DNA from: Akebia trifoliata
Lineage: Eukaryota; Streptophyta; Magnoliopsida; Ranunculales; Lardizabalaceae
DNA: 64,000 nucleotides
Direction: 5' to 3'
NCBI GenBank assembly: GCA_017979445.1
Contig: CM030706.1
Location: 15,052,967-15,116,966, forward strand
Positions 21,740 through 33,453 of the stretch are shown one piece after another. Every line of letters begins with the position of its first letter. Positions within the stretch are counted from its first letter, which is position 1. A model generated the notes under the pieces. The model was not told the origin of the DNA and ran no database searches. It worked only from the letters and a program-made list of their open reading frames with translations. Both the position numbers and the translations under genes were made by a program.

Positions 21740-22980
21740 GTAAGGGAAAAATTAGCATCAGAAGAGCTAAAAGAGCTAATAGACTACCTGAGGAGGAACA
21801 AAGATGTTTTTGCTTAGTCCATAGAGAAAATGTCGGGGATTATCCATGAAGTAATCTACCACCATTTGAACGTAGAGCCAACTGTTAAACCAATAAAACA
21901 AAAGCCAATGAGGTTAGCACCTTGTTTCAGATAAACAGTAAATAAAGAGGTGAGTAAGTTGATCAGAATAAGATTTATCAGGGAAGTACAATTCCCTGAT
22001 TGGATAAAAAATATAGTGGCAATGCAGAAGAATAATGGGAAAGTTATGGTTTGTATCGATTTTACAAACTTAAATAAGACCTGCCCTAAGAATAGTTTTC
22101 TTATGCCTAGGATAAACCAGTTAGTAGATGCTACATTAGGTCATGAAAGGCTATCGTTTATGAATGGTTATTCAGGCTACAATCAGATACAACTTAGCCC
22201 AATAGACCAATAATCATTGAGCAAGGACTTTATTGCTACAAAGTTATGCCCTTCGAGTTGAAGAATGCAGGAGCAACTTATCAGAAGCTAGTAACAGAGC
22301 TCTTTAGAGACCTATTAGGAAAGATTGCGGAGGTCTATATTGATGACTTGTTGGTAAAAAATAAGAAAAAAAAGATTATGTTGCTAATTTGGAGGAGGTA
22401 TTTTCACGAGTAAGGAAGGTTGGGATAAAGCTTAACCTAGAGAAATGAACTTTTGCATTAACTTCAAAGAAATTCTTAGGCTAATAGGTTACGAATAGAG
22501 GTATAGAATGTAACCTGGACCAGATCAAAGCACTGCTAGAGATGTCTTCTCCAAAAACATAGAAACAAGTTCAAAAGTTGGCAACAAGGGTCACAGTCTT
22601 TAACAAATTCATATTCAGTTTTTCAGATAAATGCATGCTTCTATACCAATTATTGGGGAAAAACACCAAGTTCAAGTGGACAAAGGAATGTAAGCGAACT
22701 TTCACAGAACTGAAGAAATACCTAAGCCTACCACCTATACTCTCCAAACCAGAAGTTGAAGAGGAACTTGGATTGTACCTAGCGATTCCTGAATGTGCAA
22801 TCAATTCAGTCTTAGTCAGGGCTAGGACAATGGCAGAGCAGCCCATCTACTTCTTGAGTAAGACCTTCACCGATGTAGAAACACATTATTCCATAATAGA
22901 AAAAATGGGACTAGCCTTAGTTTACACAGCTTTACGATTGAGGCTATACTTCTAGGAGTACCGAGTACAAGCAATGAGTA
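21740..22980 (+). pseudogene. pol: Tat-type reverse transcriptase and RNase H remnant
   Basis: Motifs appear in the expected order but in several frames: NKDVFA (21798), a KQKPMRLAP-like block (21895-21925), VCIDFTNLNKTCPKNSF (about 22050-22100), GYSGYNQI (22162), MPFELKNAGATYQKL (22240-22285), and the catalytic YIDD at 22336-22347. The thumb and connection follow, with a 125-codon frame at 22578-22955 (FKWTKECKRTF, EQPIYFLSKTF, IEKMGLALV). The YIDD box is intact, but frameshifts and stops (for example a stop in FA*SIEKM) make the gene non-functional. Confidence 0.88.
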
Positions 22981-23084
22981 CCTCTTAAAGTCTATCCTAG
23001 GAAAGACGAAGGGTCAGGTAGAATGATAAAGTGGGTTGTACAGCTAGCATAATTTGGGCTGTAATACAAACCCAGAGTTTTGTT

Positions 23085-23680
23085 AAAAGGCCAAGCAATG
23101 ACAGATTTCTTGGTAGATTTTCCAAAAGAAAAAAAGAAAAGATCTATTGGTAGAAGAGCTGGAAAATACAGAAGAAGGGCTAGAAATAAACAGCCATCCA
23201 GGATGGAGAGTCTACGTGGATGGGATCTTCAAACCTGGTAGGATCAGGAATAGGGGTGTACTGATCACTATTGATGGCTCCAGGATAGAAAAAACAATCA
23301 GACTAAGATTCAGAACATCAAGTAATGAAGTAGAATATGAAACAATACTACTCGACCTCAATTCGTTGGCAAGACTGGGGTAATAGAGGCTATAGTCTAC
23401 AATGATTTACACCTAGTAGTTAACCATGTCAACAGAACATTTGAGACATAAGATCCTAGGATACAGCTCTATTTGGAAAAAATCATGTTTGTCATGCTTT
23501 AAGTTGGAGAAGTGAGAATATAGCACATATCAAGGATAGACAACAAACATGCAGACGTTATAGTCTTCATAGCCTCAATGTTGGCAGGACAAAAAAATAG
23601 AGAACTGCCACTAGGCTACCAAGAAAGACCTACAATTGATGAGCCAAAGCTGGTCAGTATGGTAGATCTTGTTGTTATAC
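23085..23680 (+). pseudogene. Archaeal-type RNase H (aRNH) remnant of the Tat element
   Basis: GQAMTDFLVDF (23090-23120) marks the end of the first RNase H. WRVYVDGIFKPGR (23202-23240), a RFRTSSNEVEYETILLDLNS block (23312-23372) and a LHLVVNHVN motif (about 23410) are the hallmarks of the additional aRNH of Tat elements. The normal YEA(L)L active-site region reads YETIL. A frameshift near 23380 and several stops disable it. The expected integrase does not follow; the sequence runs straight into the antisense gene. Confidence 0.82.
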
Positions 23681-23974
23681 ACGCTATTGGAGATCCGCCA
23701 GCTCTGCGTCTCTCTTTGTAGTTGGCCAATTCCAATTGGAGAACACTTGGAAAATTTGCCAGCTTTTTATTTTTGGCCTCCAAGTCTATGTTTGCCTTGG
23801 AAAACTAGGCCAAATTTACCTCATCTCCTTTTTAACCTCCTGAAAAAATTGGTTGGAGGAGGCCAACTCAACCTGAAGCAAAGTAATTTTTTTCTTATAC
23901 TCTCTAGTCAGAGCAGTTGCCTGGTTCTCAACCTCACGCTATTTTAGGAAGGCCAAGGTACCATAGGTATTGGT

Positions 23975-24049
23975 CTATAAGAAAAATAAAGCAGTTAAGT
24001 AAGTAAAGCATAAAGAGTAAGGAGCAGAGTGAGAAAAGCAGAAAATTAC
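23975..24049 (-). other. 75-bp intron of the antisense gene
   Basis: Minus strand: donor tttatcag|gtaatttt and acceptor tttttcttatag|accaat. Removing it joins GRFVYSLYQ to TNTYGTLAFLK in one frame; reading through instead gives a stop soon after. Confidence 0.7.
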
Positions 24050-24979
24050 CTGATAAAGGCTATAAACAAACCGACCAAAGCCTAGATTAGCATTGGCTCG
24101 GTCCGCAACATTCCCAATCATTAGGAAAAATGGAGTGAAAGAGTATAGAGGCAGCAATGACAGGGTTCCTCACCCTGCAGTTCCTCTTGTAGGCATGGTC
24201 GAAACGAGGTTGAAAATCATTATTCTCGTTTCCATCCTAGAGGATGACCACGCGACTCCTCTAGGGGAATGTAGCTTCCTCAAAGGGAATCAAAAGGTCA
24301 CTAGGACCCTCTTGCTCAGACTCCCCTAGAGGGAAAGGAATCGTCAAGCTCTTCCTAATCAGCTTACACCTCTTGCATGGCTGAAGCTTAGAAACAGGGT
24401 TGTACTCCCTGATGATGTCTGAGCTCTGCACTACATGAGCATGAATCTCCTTAAGAAGCTCAGTAAAAGCAGTAGTTACAACAATAACAGTAGAAGCAAC
24501 AACAACAACAAAAGTAGAAATAGAAGTAGAGGTAGACGTAAGGACGGCTTGCTCCCCACGCACCAATGTCAACTTACATACTCTTCTTGTAAGGGTGGAG
24601 GGACAAGGGGTCAGATTCTTCTTTTTCTTCCTACCTTATTTAAAAAGATGAGTAACCCTGACAGTAAGGGTGAAGCAGAGAAAAAACTCTAAAAGATCAA
24701 TGTTCATGACGTCGGAGGAGCCTAAGGGGGATGAAAGAGAAGAAAGGACAGAAATAAAGGCAAAAGGAGAAGGAAAATTTCTCATTATCCGCTCAGCCTG
24801 ATCAAACGAGGCTCATCGTACAGTTCGCCAAGGAAAAATAGAAAAAGAAAGATAGGTCTGATATCCTTCAACCATCGTATCAGCCATCCTAGTTTGGAAG
24901 CCCACTGCTACTAGCTTCTTATCTTTGGATGCTCTACATTGCTCTTTCCTAGCCTTAATAGCAGAAATGACAGAAGAAT

Positions 24980-25069
24980 CTACAGAGAAAAAAATGAAGC
25001 AATGTTAAAGTAAGATTCAACTATAAACAAAATTAAAAACACAATTAGGTGCCTAAAAACCAGTCTTAC
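24980..25069 (-). other. 90-bp intron of the antisense gene
   Basis: Minus strand: donor ccagg|gtaagact, a T-rich tract, then acceptor tttctctgtag|attctt. Removing it keeps the frame open (ETFQ joined to DSSVISAIKARKEQC) over the exon boundary. Donor, acceptor and polypyrimidine tract all match plant consensus. Confidence 0.72.
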
Positions 25070-25806
25070 CCTGGAAGGTCTCAAGGATCTTAAATCCCTC
25101 ACGAAGAGAGCTAGAAGCAAACTCTCAGTTCCTAGAGACAATCAGAGGGTCCTTGTACTACCCTTTATCAGCATTACGGAGAGATGGAATCAGTACAACT
25201 GCTACACTCTTAGAAGACAGGAAGTAATACCCAGGTACAAAGGGATAGCTTTCAAATTGTATTCGGAGAGGAAATCATTGAGGGTTATGCCCATCTTCTC
25301 CACTACCACTACTAGAAGGTAAGAATTACTAGATATTTGGCCTGGGACTCGGTTTATCTTACTCAACACCTCCCTGAAGAACGAAGAGAGAGGAAAGTTA
25401 AGAAAAGCCTTGATTTGGCTAGCATAGATCATAATTATTCCTGATAACACTAGTCAAGGTCCTTGGGGTCTTTGTAGACTCAAATAGACACAAAGGCAAG
25501 GATATAAAGTCCCATCCGAAGTTGGGTCATGTTAGCAGCCATTAAGAAATCAAGTTTACAGAAAAGTGAATGTAAGAATAGAAGATTACCTCAGCCTGAG
25601 AAAGCGATGAAGCAGAAAAAGAAAGAGAAAAAGAAAAAGTCATAGCTTGGGGTGTAGTAATGATGTTAGTGGGACACATGAACGGATATAGATGAAAGAC
25701 ATTTTGTTTTAGCCTCAGAAAGGATTTGCAATGACTTTGTATTAAATACATTGATTTGATAAGAGTAAAAGCAACTATAGATAATCCTGTCAACCAATAA
25801 GAAGGA

Positions 25807-26515
25807 TGTTACGTGTCTTGAGAAGATGATGAGACTTCGCATCTCCTCGAGAGGGGATAATTGTAAAGGAAACTAATCGCACAGTTATCTAAACCGTACA
25901 TATATCCAGGCCAATTGAGTGGTACCATGCATAGATAAGCATATAGAGTGCTACCCAACAGAAAGGCAGACCAAGGTAGAGAGTGCTTATCTTGGCTAAA
26001 AGGGTAGTACAACACTGAATAAAACCTGGTCTGTTAAGTAGGGCAGACTTGATCAAAAAATATCTGTAATACTAGTTGGCACACACCAAACCAAGAGATC
26101 TCGAACGAGACATCCTTAGTATAACATATCCAATCCAGAAGATTCCCATTTGATTTAAGATCCAAGGAATCAAGGGTTTCTACGGGATCGCCTTCCGTGA
26201 GAAAGGAAAACCGTGATTCCAAGAAAAGATCTATAAATAACACAATTTGCACAGAACGAAAGATTTTTTGGCGGATTGGAGGTCTAACCAGTATATTTGA
26301 TTATTATTCTACTTCTCTAACCTGAGCGTAAGAGAGTTTTTGGCAGGTACCATGTCAGTACTAGCAAGGAAGTAGTTTGAGCGATTTCAAAACTGTGAGG
26401 TAGAGTCCATCAACTCCATTCACCAGAATCTGACTCCACAGTCACATTCAGGGAGTCCATTGTCCTGAGGACTTTAGTAACTTGATCGGAGATTTTGGAT
26501 TTTTAGACACCCAGA
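25807..26515 (+). mobile_element. 3' LTR of the Tat-type element
   Basis: A TG start follows a purine-rich segment (aataagaagga). A TATA box tataaataa lies at 26232-26240. The U5-like part has ctaacctgagcgtaagagag and ggcaggtacc (26319-26351), a block typical of Tat LTR ends. The exact right end is uncertain because no partner LTR is present. Several minus-strand frames cross it and are not genes. Confidence 0.62.
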
Positions 26516-26859
26516 TATGAGATCGACTTTGTAAGTTCTGGCAGAATGTGGAGATTCTTTGTGTTTTTATCTTTGTTTCTCATGATTTAGTTATGTACCA
26601 ATCTTAGCTTAAAGATTTGATATATGGTCATTCTCTTCCTACTCATGGTCCTCGTTTTGGTTCACGTGTTTCTCGTATCCATAACTACCATGATTGGATT
26701 GAGAAACTTAAAGTAGATGATCGTCGTATTGAGCATATCTAGGTATAATCTAAGCACAGGCTACAATCTGACATTAATCACTTAAGTGTCACTTTAAGTG
26801 ATAGCGAGACTTTGAGATGTAGCACTGTTGAGAGGTACTAAGTTGAAATTAATGATATC
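26516..26859 (+). other. Left part of the sequence interrupted by the Ogre-like element
   Basis: 26600-26854 reads as decayed coding sequence (for example HGPRFGSRVSRIHNYHDW and LKVDDRRIEHI on the plus strand) and continues after the insertion at 42996-43160 (SNANRVIIDLVARVHDLELRLDASY). I do not recognise the family; the heptad-like LVARVHDLELRL suggests a coiled coil. The five bases atatc at 26855-26859 are the target site. Confidence 0.5.
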
Positions 26860-28546
26860 TGGAGACACCCCATTTTTGCATTCACCTGATTAATCAACTC
26901 GTCAACCCGATCGCAACGGTTTCCAATGATGGATGTTTATTCCAATGCTTTATTTTGTTACCAGATATGTTTCAAAAATCCGGATGAGGTATCTCGAACT
27001 GACAAAATCTTAGAAACCACGTTACGCTAGGAAAATATGACCCCAGAAACATAGAAATCATCATCTTGTAGACCGAAAAGAAGCTTTACTATAAAAATCA
27101 TCTAAAAATGACCAAATTACTAAAATACCCCTAACATCACAACAACCCTAGAGCCTGCGTTACGCTTAGGAAAACTCATTCAAACACATAAAACAACAAA
27201 TCGAAACTAAATAAATCATTTCTCCAATTTTCACAAAATTTGATAAAATTACGAAAATGCCCCTCATAAAGTTCACGACCATTCCGCACAAAAAATTTCA
27301 TAAATGACACAAACCAATATTTCCATTGAATTCCTTATGAAAAATCGATTCTAAAACATCCTAAAACATCAAAAACTGACTTGAACAAAAAGTCCTCTCC
27401 GAGGATAAAACGGTAATTTTACAATTATTATAATTAAAAAATTCAAAATTAATAAATAAAATATTAAATAATTAAAGTGAAATATTAATAAAATTAATTT
27501 AAAATTTTGAACCAAAAAAATCGATCAATTAGGCTCTCAGGCAAAATTGTTGATGGTTGTCAAGATATTTATTCAAGGACCCCTCCATTTGGGGGTCAAA
27601 AGAATTAAAGATACAATAAAATGGGGTTCTCCAAAATATTAAAGTCAATCAAGTAAAACTAAAATCAAGATATTAAAGTCAATCAAGTGAAACTAAAGTC
27701 AAAATTAAAGTCAATCAAGTAAGACCAAAGTCAAGATATTAAAGTCAATCAAGTAAGACTAAAGTCAAAATTTTAAAGTCAATCAAATAAGACCAAAAGT
27801 CAAAACCTTAATAGAGTTCTAATTAAATAATAACTCTATTTAATAGAGTTCTAACTAAAATATAACTCTACCTAAAATAATTCTAATTAAAATATAACTC
27901 TAACTAAAAGAATTATAATTAAACACTAATTCTATCTAAACCAACCGTTAAAAAAATCTATAAATAGGGGTCCTTACACCTTATTTTCGTATAAAAAAAA
28001 ACCTAAGAGAAGTAGGTCAAAAAGCTTTCCTAGCCTCCCATAAATTCTAATTTTGAAGTCCCAACTCCTTACCTAACACCCATACTTTGATTTTAGCTTG
28101 AAAAATACCTAGAAGCCTTTCAAAAACACACCAAAATCCATAAAAAAATTTGAAGAATCCAGATCTAAGAAAGAGATACCTTACCTCGAAATCAGAAATC
28201 AGATCCGAAGATAAAACGAAGCAAGAAATACTATACAAGGAGCGATTTTATCAGATCTGAGGGAATAGAACATTGCGTTCGAAGGTAAAATTTCTTTTAT
28301 CTAGTTTTTTTGTTAGCAATGTAGTCTTATTAGGGATAAGTAGAGACCGGCATTGGCCGGACGGGGTTGGTGCCTAACACCTTCCAATCCCGTAACGTGA
28401 TCCCCAGACCCGTATTTTTTAGTAGATGAGTTGTTTTATTCATTTCGAGTCTCTATTCGGTTCCTAGACCATAACAACTAGGTGGTGACTCCCAACCTCA
28501 AGGGTCAAAAGTGGATCCGTGCACCCCCGGATCGAGGGCGTTTTCA
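26860..28546 (+). repeat. 5' LTR of the Ogre-like element
   Basis: Starts tggagacaccccattttt and ends gggcgttttca. By eye it is over 90% identical to 41301-42990 in the first 250 bases, with most differences being transitions. It contains the U3 repeat array (about 27638-27805) and a TATA box. The start is tgg where the other two copies have tgt. Confidence 0.95.
27959..27967 (+). promoter_or_regulatory. TATA box of the Ogre-like 5' LTR
   Basis: tataaatag, followed by gggtcc and a pyrimidine-rich stretch, conserved at 42403-42411 in the 3' LTR and mutated to tataactag in the LTR at 809-2546. Confidence 0.7.
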
Positions 28547-28547
28547 G

Positions 28548-28565
28548 TGGCAACTCCGCTGGGGA
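28548..28565 (+). other. Primer binding site of the Ogre-like element
   Basis: tggcaactccgctgggga starts one base after the LTR. It is the tggcgactccnctgggga type seen in Ogre/Tat elements, with one change (g to a). Those elements are reported to use tRNA-Arg; I cannot verify the tRNA from this window. Confidence 0.78.
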
Positions 28566-30854
28566 GATTGAGGATCAGACTTGAAAAGCCCCAATATAGG
28601 GACGTTGCTAATAACCTAGTTTTTTTTAATTTTTAATTAGTCTCTTTTTATTATTTATTTATTGGTTTTTTTTAATGATACGATCATTACTTATTTGGGT
28701 TCTACTTGGAATACTTTGATCTAACCTATTAGTCTTGATGGTTCAATCAAGGGCCATTTAGAATGACCCTAAATAATGCGATATTTCAAAATGAATGGTT
28801 TTATTAAGGATGGGATATTGATAGTTGGACAATAATTTTTTTATATGAGTAGATTTGTTTTTTAATGTGCGCTTGATTTGTTGGTTGATGTTTTTTTTTT
28901 TTTTTTTTAAATTTGGCAAGCCGTGCTGTCTATTGACAGCAAGAAGAAAAGCAAAAGAAAATAAAAAAATTTAAAAAAAAATAATAATGTTTTTAGAGGT
29001 TCTGTTAAGGAACCACCCATCGTCTTTAACTATTAAAGTGGTGTGCCTCAAGTAAAAACTACTTTTTAATTGCCAAACCCTGATGTTTTAAATTAGATTT
29101 TCTTTGTTTACTTCTTCTCTCCCAACCAGTTCCATCGTCTTCAACAAGGACCGACTGATCTAAATAGAAGACTGATCGATTTTGCCTCTCAAAGTTGATC
29201 GTCTTAGACCCTTCGTTCAAATCAGCTTACGATCCTTCCCCCCCAAAGAGGATGTCTGATTCTTTCTTTGGAAGCTTGAAATCGTCAACCAACTTGAGTT
29301 TGATGATTTTGTCAGTTTTTTCTTTTTCATTTTCGTCTGTCAAAGAATTTCTTAAGTTTCCGATCGATGGAGAAAATTTGATTTGGAGTGAAAGAGTAAG
29401 ATCCCAATCAGAAAAAGGCTTGTTTTTTTTTCTCTGTTTATGTGTCAATCTTCTCTTCAAAATTGGATTTTGGGTTTCGAACTTGAATCGAGAACCCTTC
29501 GGTATTTCATTTTCAATCAACTTTTAACATGGAAGACCTCGTGATCATTAAATCGATTATGGATGAAGTTGTGGCTCATGGAGTCTGTGGAGACAGTTTC
29601 CACTTCAATCTTGAGCTTTAACGAATCATTAATGGTAGAGGTTTAATGTTATTTCTTTTTAATCCGATTTGGAAATCACAAGAGAAGGGTACCCTGGCAG
29701 AAGCAATTGAGTTTCCTCTCGTTTTCCCTCTTCCAGTAGTTAACTTTTCTCTGAAATCGCAAGTTGCAGCTGAAATTAACCGCTACACTTTGGGTTTTGG
29801 TAAAGTTCGATTGTAGTTCTTCGGTTTCAAGGGCCGTTTAATTCGGTAAAACATGAGCTTGAGTCTCAATCTGTTTATTCGAACAGTCTTCCAAGATTTT
29901 AGATGGCTCGATGTGAAAGGTTGGGAGAAAATCAGGAATCATGGTAGAATTGAAACTCTGAGATCAGTTCTTTAAATCTTTGTTTAATTATGATGGTACG
30001 ATCCGCGCTCCTAAGGAGAACATGCTTGGATCTGAGTTTTGATCCAATTGATTTAATCCATCTCGATGAGATCGATAATTATGGGGTAACCGTTTTTAAA
30101 ATATGGATGTTTGGCAAGCACGGCAAAAATAAAAGGGCTAACCAACAGCCCTCTCTATGACTAAATAGAGAACGCTTTTGAATTCTTTGTGGATTTTTAT
30201 TGACACGCCAATGGTTCTAATGTCACCTCAATCACAGTGATTATTTAATAAAAATTGGGGTGACACTCGTAAAAGATGGTATATTAACAACGACCCATTT
30301 GTCTGCTAAATTTTTGGATTTTGTTTTATTTTATTTATTTCCAAAAGAAAAAAAAAAGATTTCTTTTTTATTTAAACTCAATTTATAAAAGAGATTTTTT
30401 TTCCTTTGTTCATTGCTTGGCAAAATAAAATTAGTTTGTCTTTCTAAATAATTAAAAAAAAAATGAATCATCATTCCAATAATTATCATCCCCATTCTTA
30501 GTACAATATTATTTGGAATCTCAATTTGCTTAGGGTCACCCAAAGTAACCTTTGATAGGACCATAAAAATTGTAAACAAAATTGTGCCTATTGCAATATT
30601 AGGATCTGATCAATCGTTAGATCCTATATTCAGTGACTTGCCATAATTGATGTATGCATGAGGTGTGCGTATTTTAATAACACCATATGGATGGTTTTTA
30701 ATCGTTCTTGCTCGTTGTATGCATTTATTTGTATGGTGCAATACCTTTGCATATATGGTTTAATTAGACCCATGGATTGATTTGTTTAAAAAGGCCCCGG
30801 GCACACCCCATCTTGTTTTGCACACACCACATGCACGTTTATTATTTTGTACGC

Positions 30855-31180
30855 TTGCACGTCCCATATAGCCAACGTGGCACTAGTGCGTGGCCCGGTC
30901 TCTTCTGAGACGCGACGTTATTCATGAAAATCACAACTCTAGTCACGTACTTTAGGGTATATCAAACTGGGACATCAGTATCGTTTGATCAGGTGACTCT
31001 GAAAGGTATATTGATGCACCCAGGCTAGAGCGACCTGAGCCTTTGACCTATTGTGACCCACACAGTCACATGTCCCGATTGCCAACGTAGTACTAGTACG
31101 TGGTCGGTCCCCTCGTGGGATGCCAAACCATTTATGAAAGCTACAACTCTTGACTCGTACTTATAGGTATATAAAAGATA
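30855..31180 (+). repeat. Leader duplication, two copies 211 bp apart
   Basis: gtccc...gccaacgt(g/a)g.actagt.cgtgg at 30861 recurs at 31072. Both copies continue through g.ga.gc...attcatgaaaa/tttatgaaag to cacaactct/tacaactct and a cgtacttta.g.gtatat block. A weaker echo of the ggtatatcaaac part lies at 31400. Confidence 0.7.
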
Positions 31181-31190
31181 ATCCAAATAT

Positions 31191-31340
31191 ATCAATTGCA
31201 CTTCTTGGTCAAAATCCGTGCCTAAGCGAGATCCTGCCCCTCTGTACCCTACTGTACGAGGGGGATAGACTACGTCTATTGTAGACGAGAGGTATTTAAG
31301 TAGGCCCTTGCTCAGCATTGTGCACCACCTCTCAACTGGG
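31191..31340 (+). other. Leader module shared with Athila-like elements
   Basis: atcaattgcacttcttggtca, ggggatagactacgtctatt and gcccttgctcagcattgtgcaccacct match 7167-7300 in order and spacing, and 46175-46303 inverted. It sits in the leader upstream of ORF1. Confidence 0.72.
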
Positions 31341-31978
31341 GATCAAACTGGCTATTTTTGACTTCAGAGAAGTGAATTGAGGTTTTAGATTATCACCTAT
31401 ACGGTATATCAAACCAAGTCACCACGTATCGAGAGGTATATAGGTGTATTTGGGTAAGGGTGGCCAGATAAAAATGCATTGCACATAGTAAGCTTAGAGT
31501 CTAGAAACCTTCCCAGTAGGCCACGACTCGAACTTATCATGGGTGTTCCCGGGTTGTTCATTGAATGGAACCTTTATTGATATATGTGAATGATGTGAAT
31601 GATGATATCAAGTGTATGATTGTCCTTAAGGATTAAAAATTTTATTTTTAGAAATTAAAATAGGTGCACCGACCCAATAAAGAATCTATTTCTTGCAAAA
31701 ATTCAATAATGACCCAATCCATCTCAATCCAACAATCATGATAGACTGGGCCATTTAAATTAAAATGTAAGTCAAATTTTCAAAGAAGAAAAATAGTTTA
31801 CAAAAGGAAAATATTTTTCAGAAAAGATGTTTTCCAAAAGAAGTGTTCTCTAGGAAAAAATATTTTCCAAGAAAAAGGATTTTCCAAAAAAATGTCTTCT
31901 ATGAAAACAGAATTTTTCAAAAAAAAATATTTTACATGGACCTTGGATGAGTACTAAAATACCCTTTTGTGTCGAACT

Positions 31979-33161
31979 AGGATGCTAGTCGCAGGCAATA
32001 ACCCAATCGATCAGTTAGTCAAAACAACCATCATAGGGATGCACCCTGTAGAGAAGATCAATTTTGGGAGATTCATGTTGAGGAGTGCTCATTACTTCCA
32101 CTAGTTTAAAATAGACTGGAACCTCTTACGTACTATGGCTAAGCGCTGGAACCCCTACCTTCACATATTCCACATTGGGCATATGCACTTGTGCTCCACT
32201 CACGAGGATTATTGTGGCATCATGGGGATATCCACTTCAGGACCTCTAGTCAGGCCCTCATTGAAGACCGGATATTTTGGTGACTCGCGACAGGACTGAA
32301 CATTTCCAAGGAAGAAGCCAAGGCCTTAGTCCATAACAGGAGATTGGACTTAATACCTTTACTGGGCCTGTATCGCTCTCGCAGTTATCCTGTCAATGTA
32401 AAACCAGAAGCCTGGCGTGCCACTAGAGACTATCAATTATGCCTAGGAATCCTAGCTCAATATGTATTGACCTCCAATAGTGATGGCCAAACTATCCCTG
32501 AATCCTTCATAGATATAGCCTCTCAACTCTCAAAGAAAGCCAACCCAATACCTCTCATCCTAGTTGAAACTTTCTCAAGTCTAGATGCTATAAAAAATGG
32601 TGAGCGAGAAAGCTTCAAAGGAAGCCCACACCTACTTCATATGTGACTTTGTGACCGTCTCAAAATTGTAGATGTTCCTTCAAACCTCGAGTATGGACCA
32701 GAGCATTTTTCCAAAAGAAACTTGTTAGTGCGTCACAACTCAGTCAAGGCTTGGAACAAATGGTTAGACTCTCGCCTTGCCCGTCATATAGATTTAAGAT
32801 GCCCTTGGTGGATGACTGATCCCCCTGTTCTAGGAACCAAAGGATCCTACTATGTCCGTCTGATCGGTTTAGAAGAAATAATTTTTTACCAACCTAATTT
32901 GATTCCAGAACAATACGACGTACCCATAGAGTTAGCTTTACCTCAGCACAAAGCTTTCTTTCCCCCCGAGCCTTTGACTGAAAAGTTAGTGCATTTCATT
33001 AAGAAGGTTTGGAACAAACGCACCTTAGGGTATCCAAACGGACCAGTAGAATTCAAAGAGCTAGTTGTTAGAGCTAAGATGATCAAGCCTGACAGCAATC
33101 CTGATAACCATCAAAACAAAGCCAAACGTCCATATAAAAATAGTTCAAGTCAAATTTGTTG
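31979..33161 (+). pseudogene. ORF1 of the Ogre-like element (DUF7745-like, upstream of gag)
   Basis: Frames read LLRTMAKRWNPYLHIFHIGH then a STHEDYCGIMGIS block (32128-32226), matching the conserved F-x-x-G-x-x-x-L-x-P-T-x-E-E-(F/Y)-x-x-(I/L) pattern of this domain. A frameshift near 32285 leads into 32344-32646 (YPVNVKPEAWRATRDY) and, after another shift, 32722-33162 (AWNKWLDSRLARHIDLRCPWW). Such an extra ORF before gag is diagnostic for Ogre-type elements; its role is unknown. At least two frameshifts and a stop interrupt it. Confidence 0.72.
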
Positions 33162-33453
33162 AAAGATGTTTTAATAAGAACATGTCTTTGTCAATCATTT
33201 TCAATAAAGCTATTTTTTTCTTTTGAATAAATATCTATTTATTTTTTGAATTAATTAATGGATTGGTGAACAAACCTCAATAAAATGATTCCTTAAAATG
33301 TTATCAAGGAAGTAATACTGAAATTGACCAAATCTACCTTTGATGGGATCATAAAGGATTATGATTGCGCCCAAACTCAATCGTCCATTTCCTAGTTGAA
33401 GTCGTAAGTCCAGTCAGTTAGAACAAGCTATAATACCAAGTCAACAAGTAGAG

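Larger units (their letters stand above)
23690..25530 (-). pseudogene. Antisense multi-exon gene of the Tat element (extra ORF with coiled-coil C-terminus)
   Basis: Reading leftwards from an ATG at 25530, the N-terminal part (25450-25202) has FPLSSFFREVLSKI and MGITLNDFLSEYNLK, then PGYYFLSSKSVAVV, ADKG and an ENWEF-like block. This pattern is seen in the antisense extra ORFs of plant Tat elements. Exons join across two clear introns (25069-24980 and 24049-23975). The last exon has a charged, heptad-like run (TREYKKKITLLQVELASS, near 23910-23860). Stops and at least one frameshift (near 25225) break it. The function of these ORFs is unknown. Confidence 0.65.
21580..26515 (+). mobile_element. 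5'-truncated Tat-type Ty3/gypsy element with an antisense gene
   Basis: Plus-strand RT, RNase H and archaeal-type RNase H remnants (about 21740-23680) are followed by a minus-strand multi-exon gene (23690-25530) and then a plus-strand LTR (about 25807-26515). This order (pol, antisense extra ORF, 3' LTR) is known from Tat-lineage elements such as Grande and its relatives. No 5' LTR, PBS, gag or integrase is recognisable. Confidence 0.72.
28566..31978 (+). other. Long untranslated leader of the Ogre-like element
   Basis: 3.4 kb without a retroviral domain. It holds a T tract and A tracts near 28890-28990, a less AT-biased stretch about 29090-30080 that reads like eroded coding sequence (including MEDLVIIKSIMDEVVAHG from 29529), a 211-bp spaced duplication (30861 and 31072), and the leader module shared with Athila-like elements (31191-31340). 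The 110-codon frame at 29195-29527 has no recognised motif. Confidence 0.65.
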
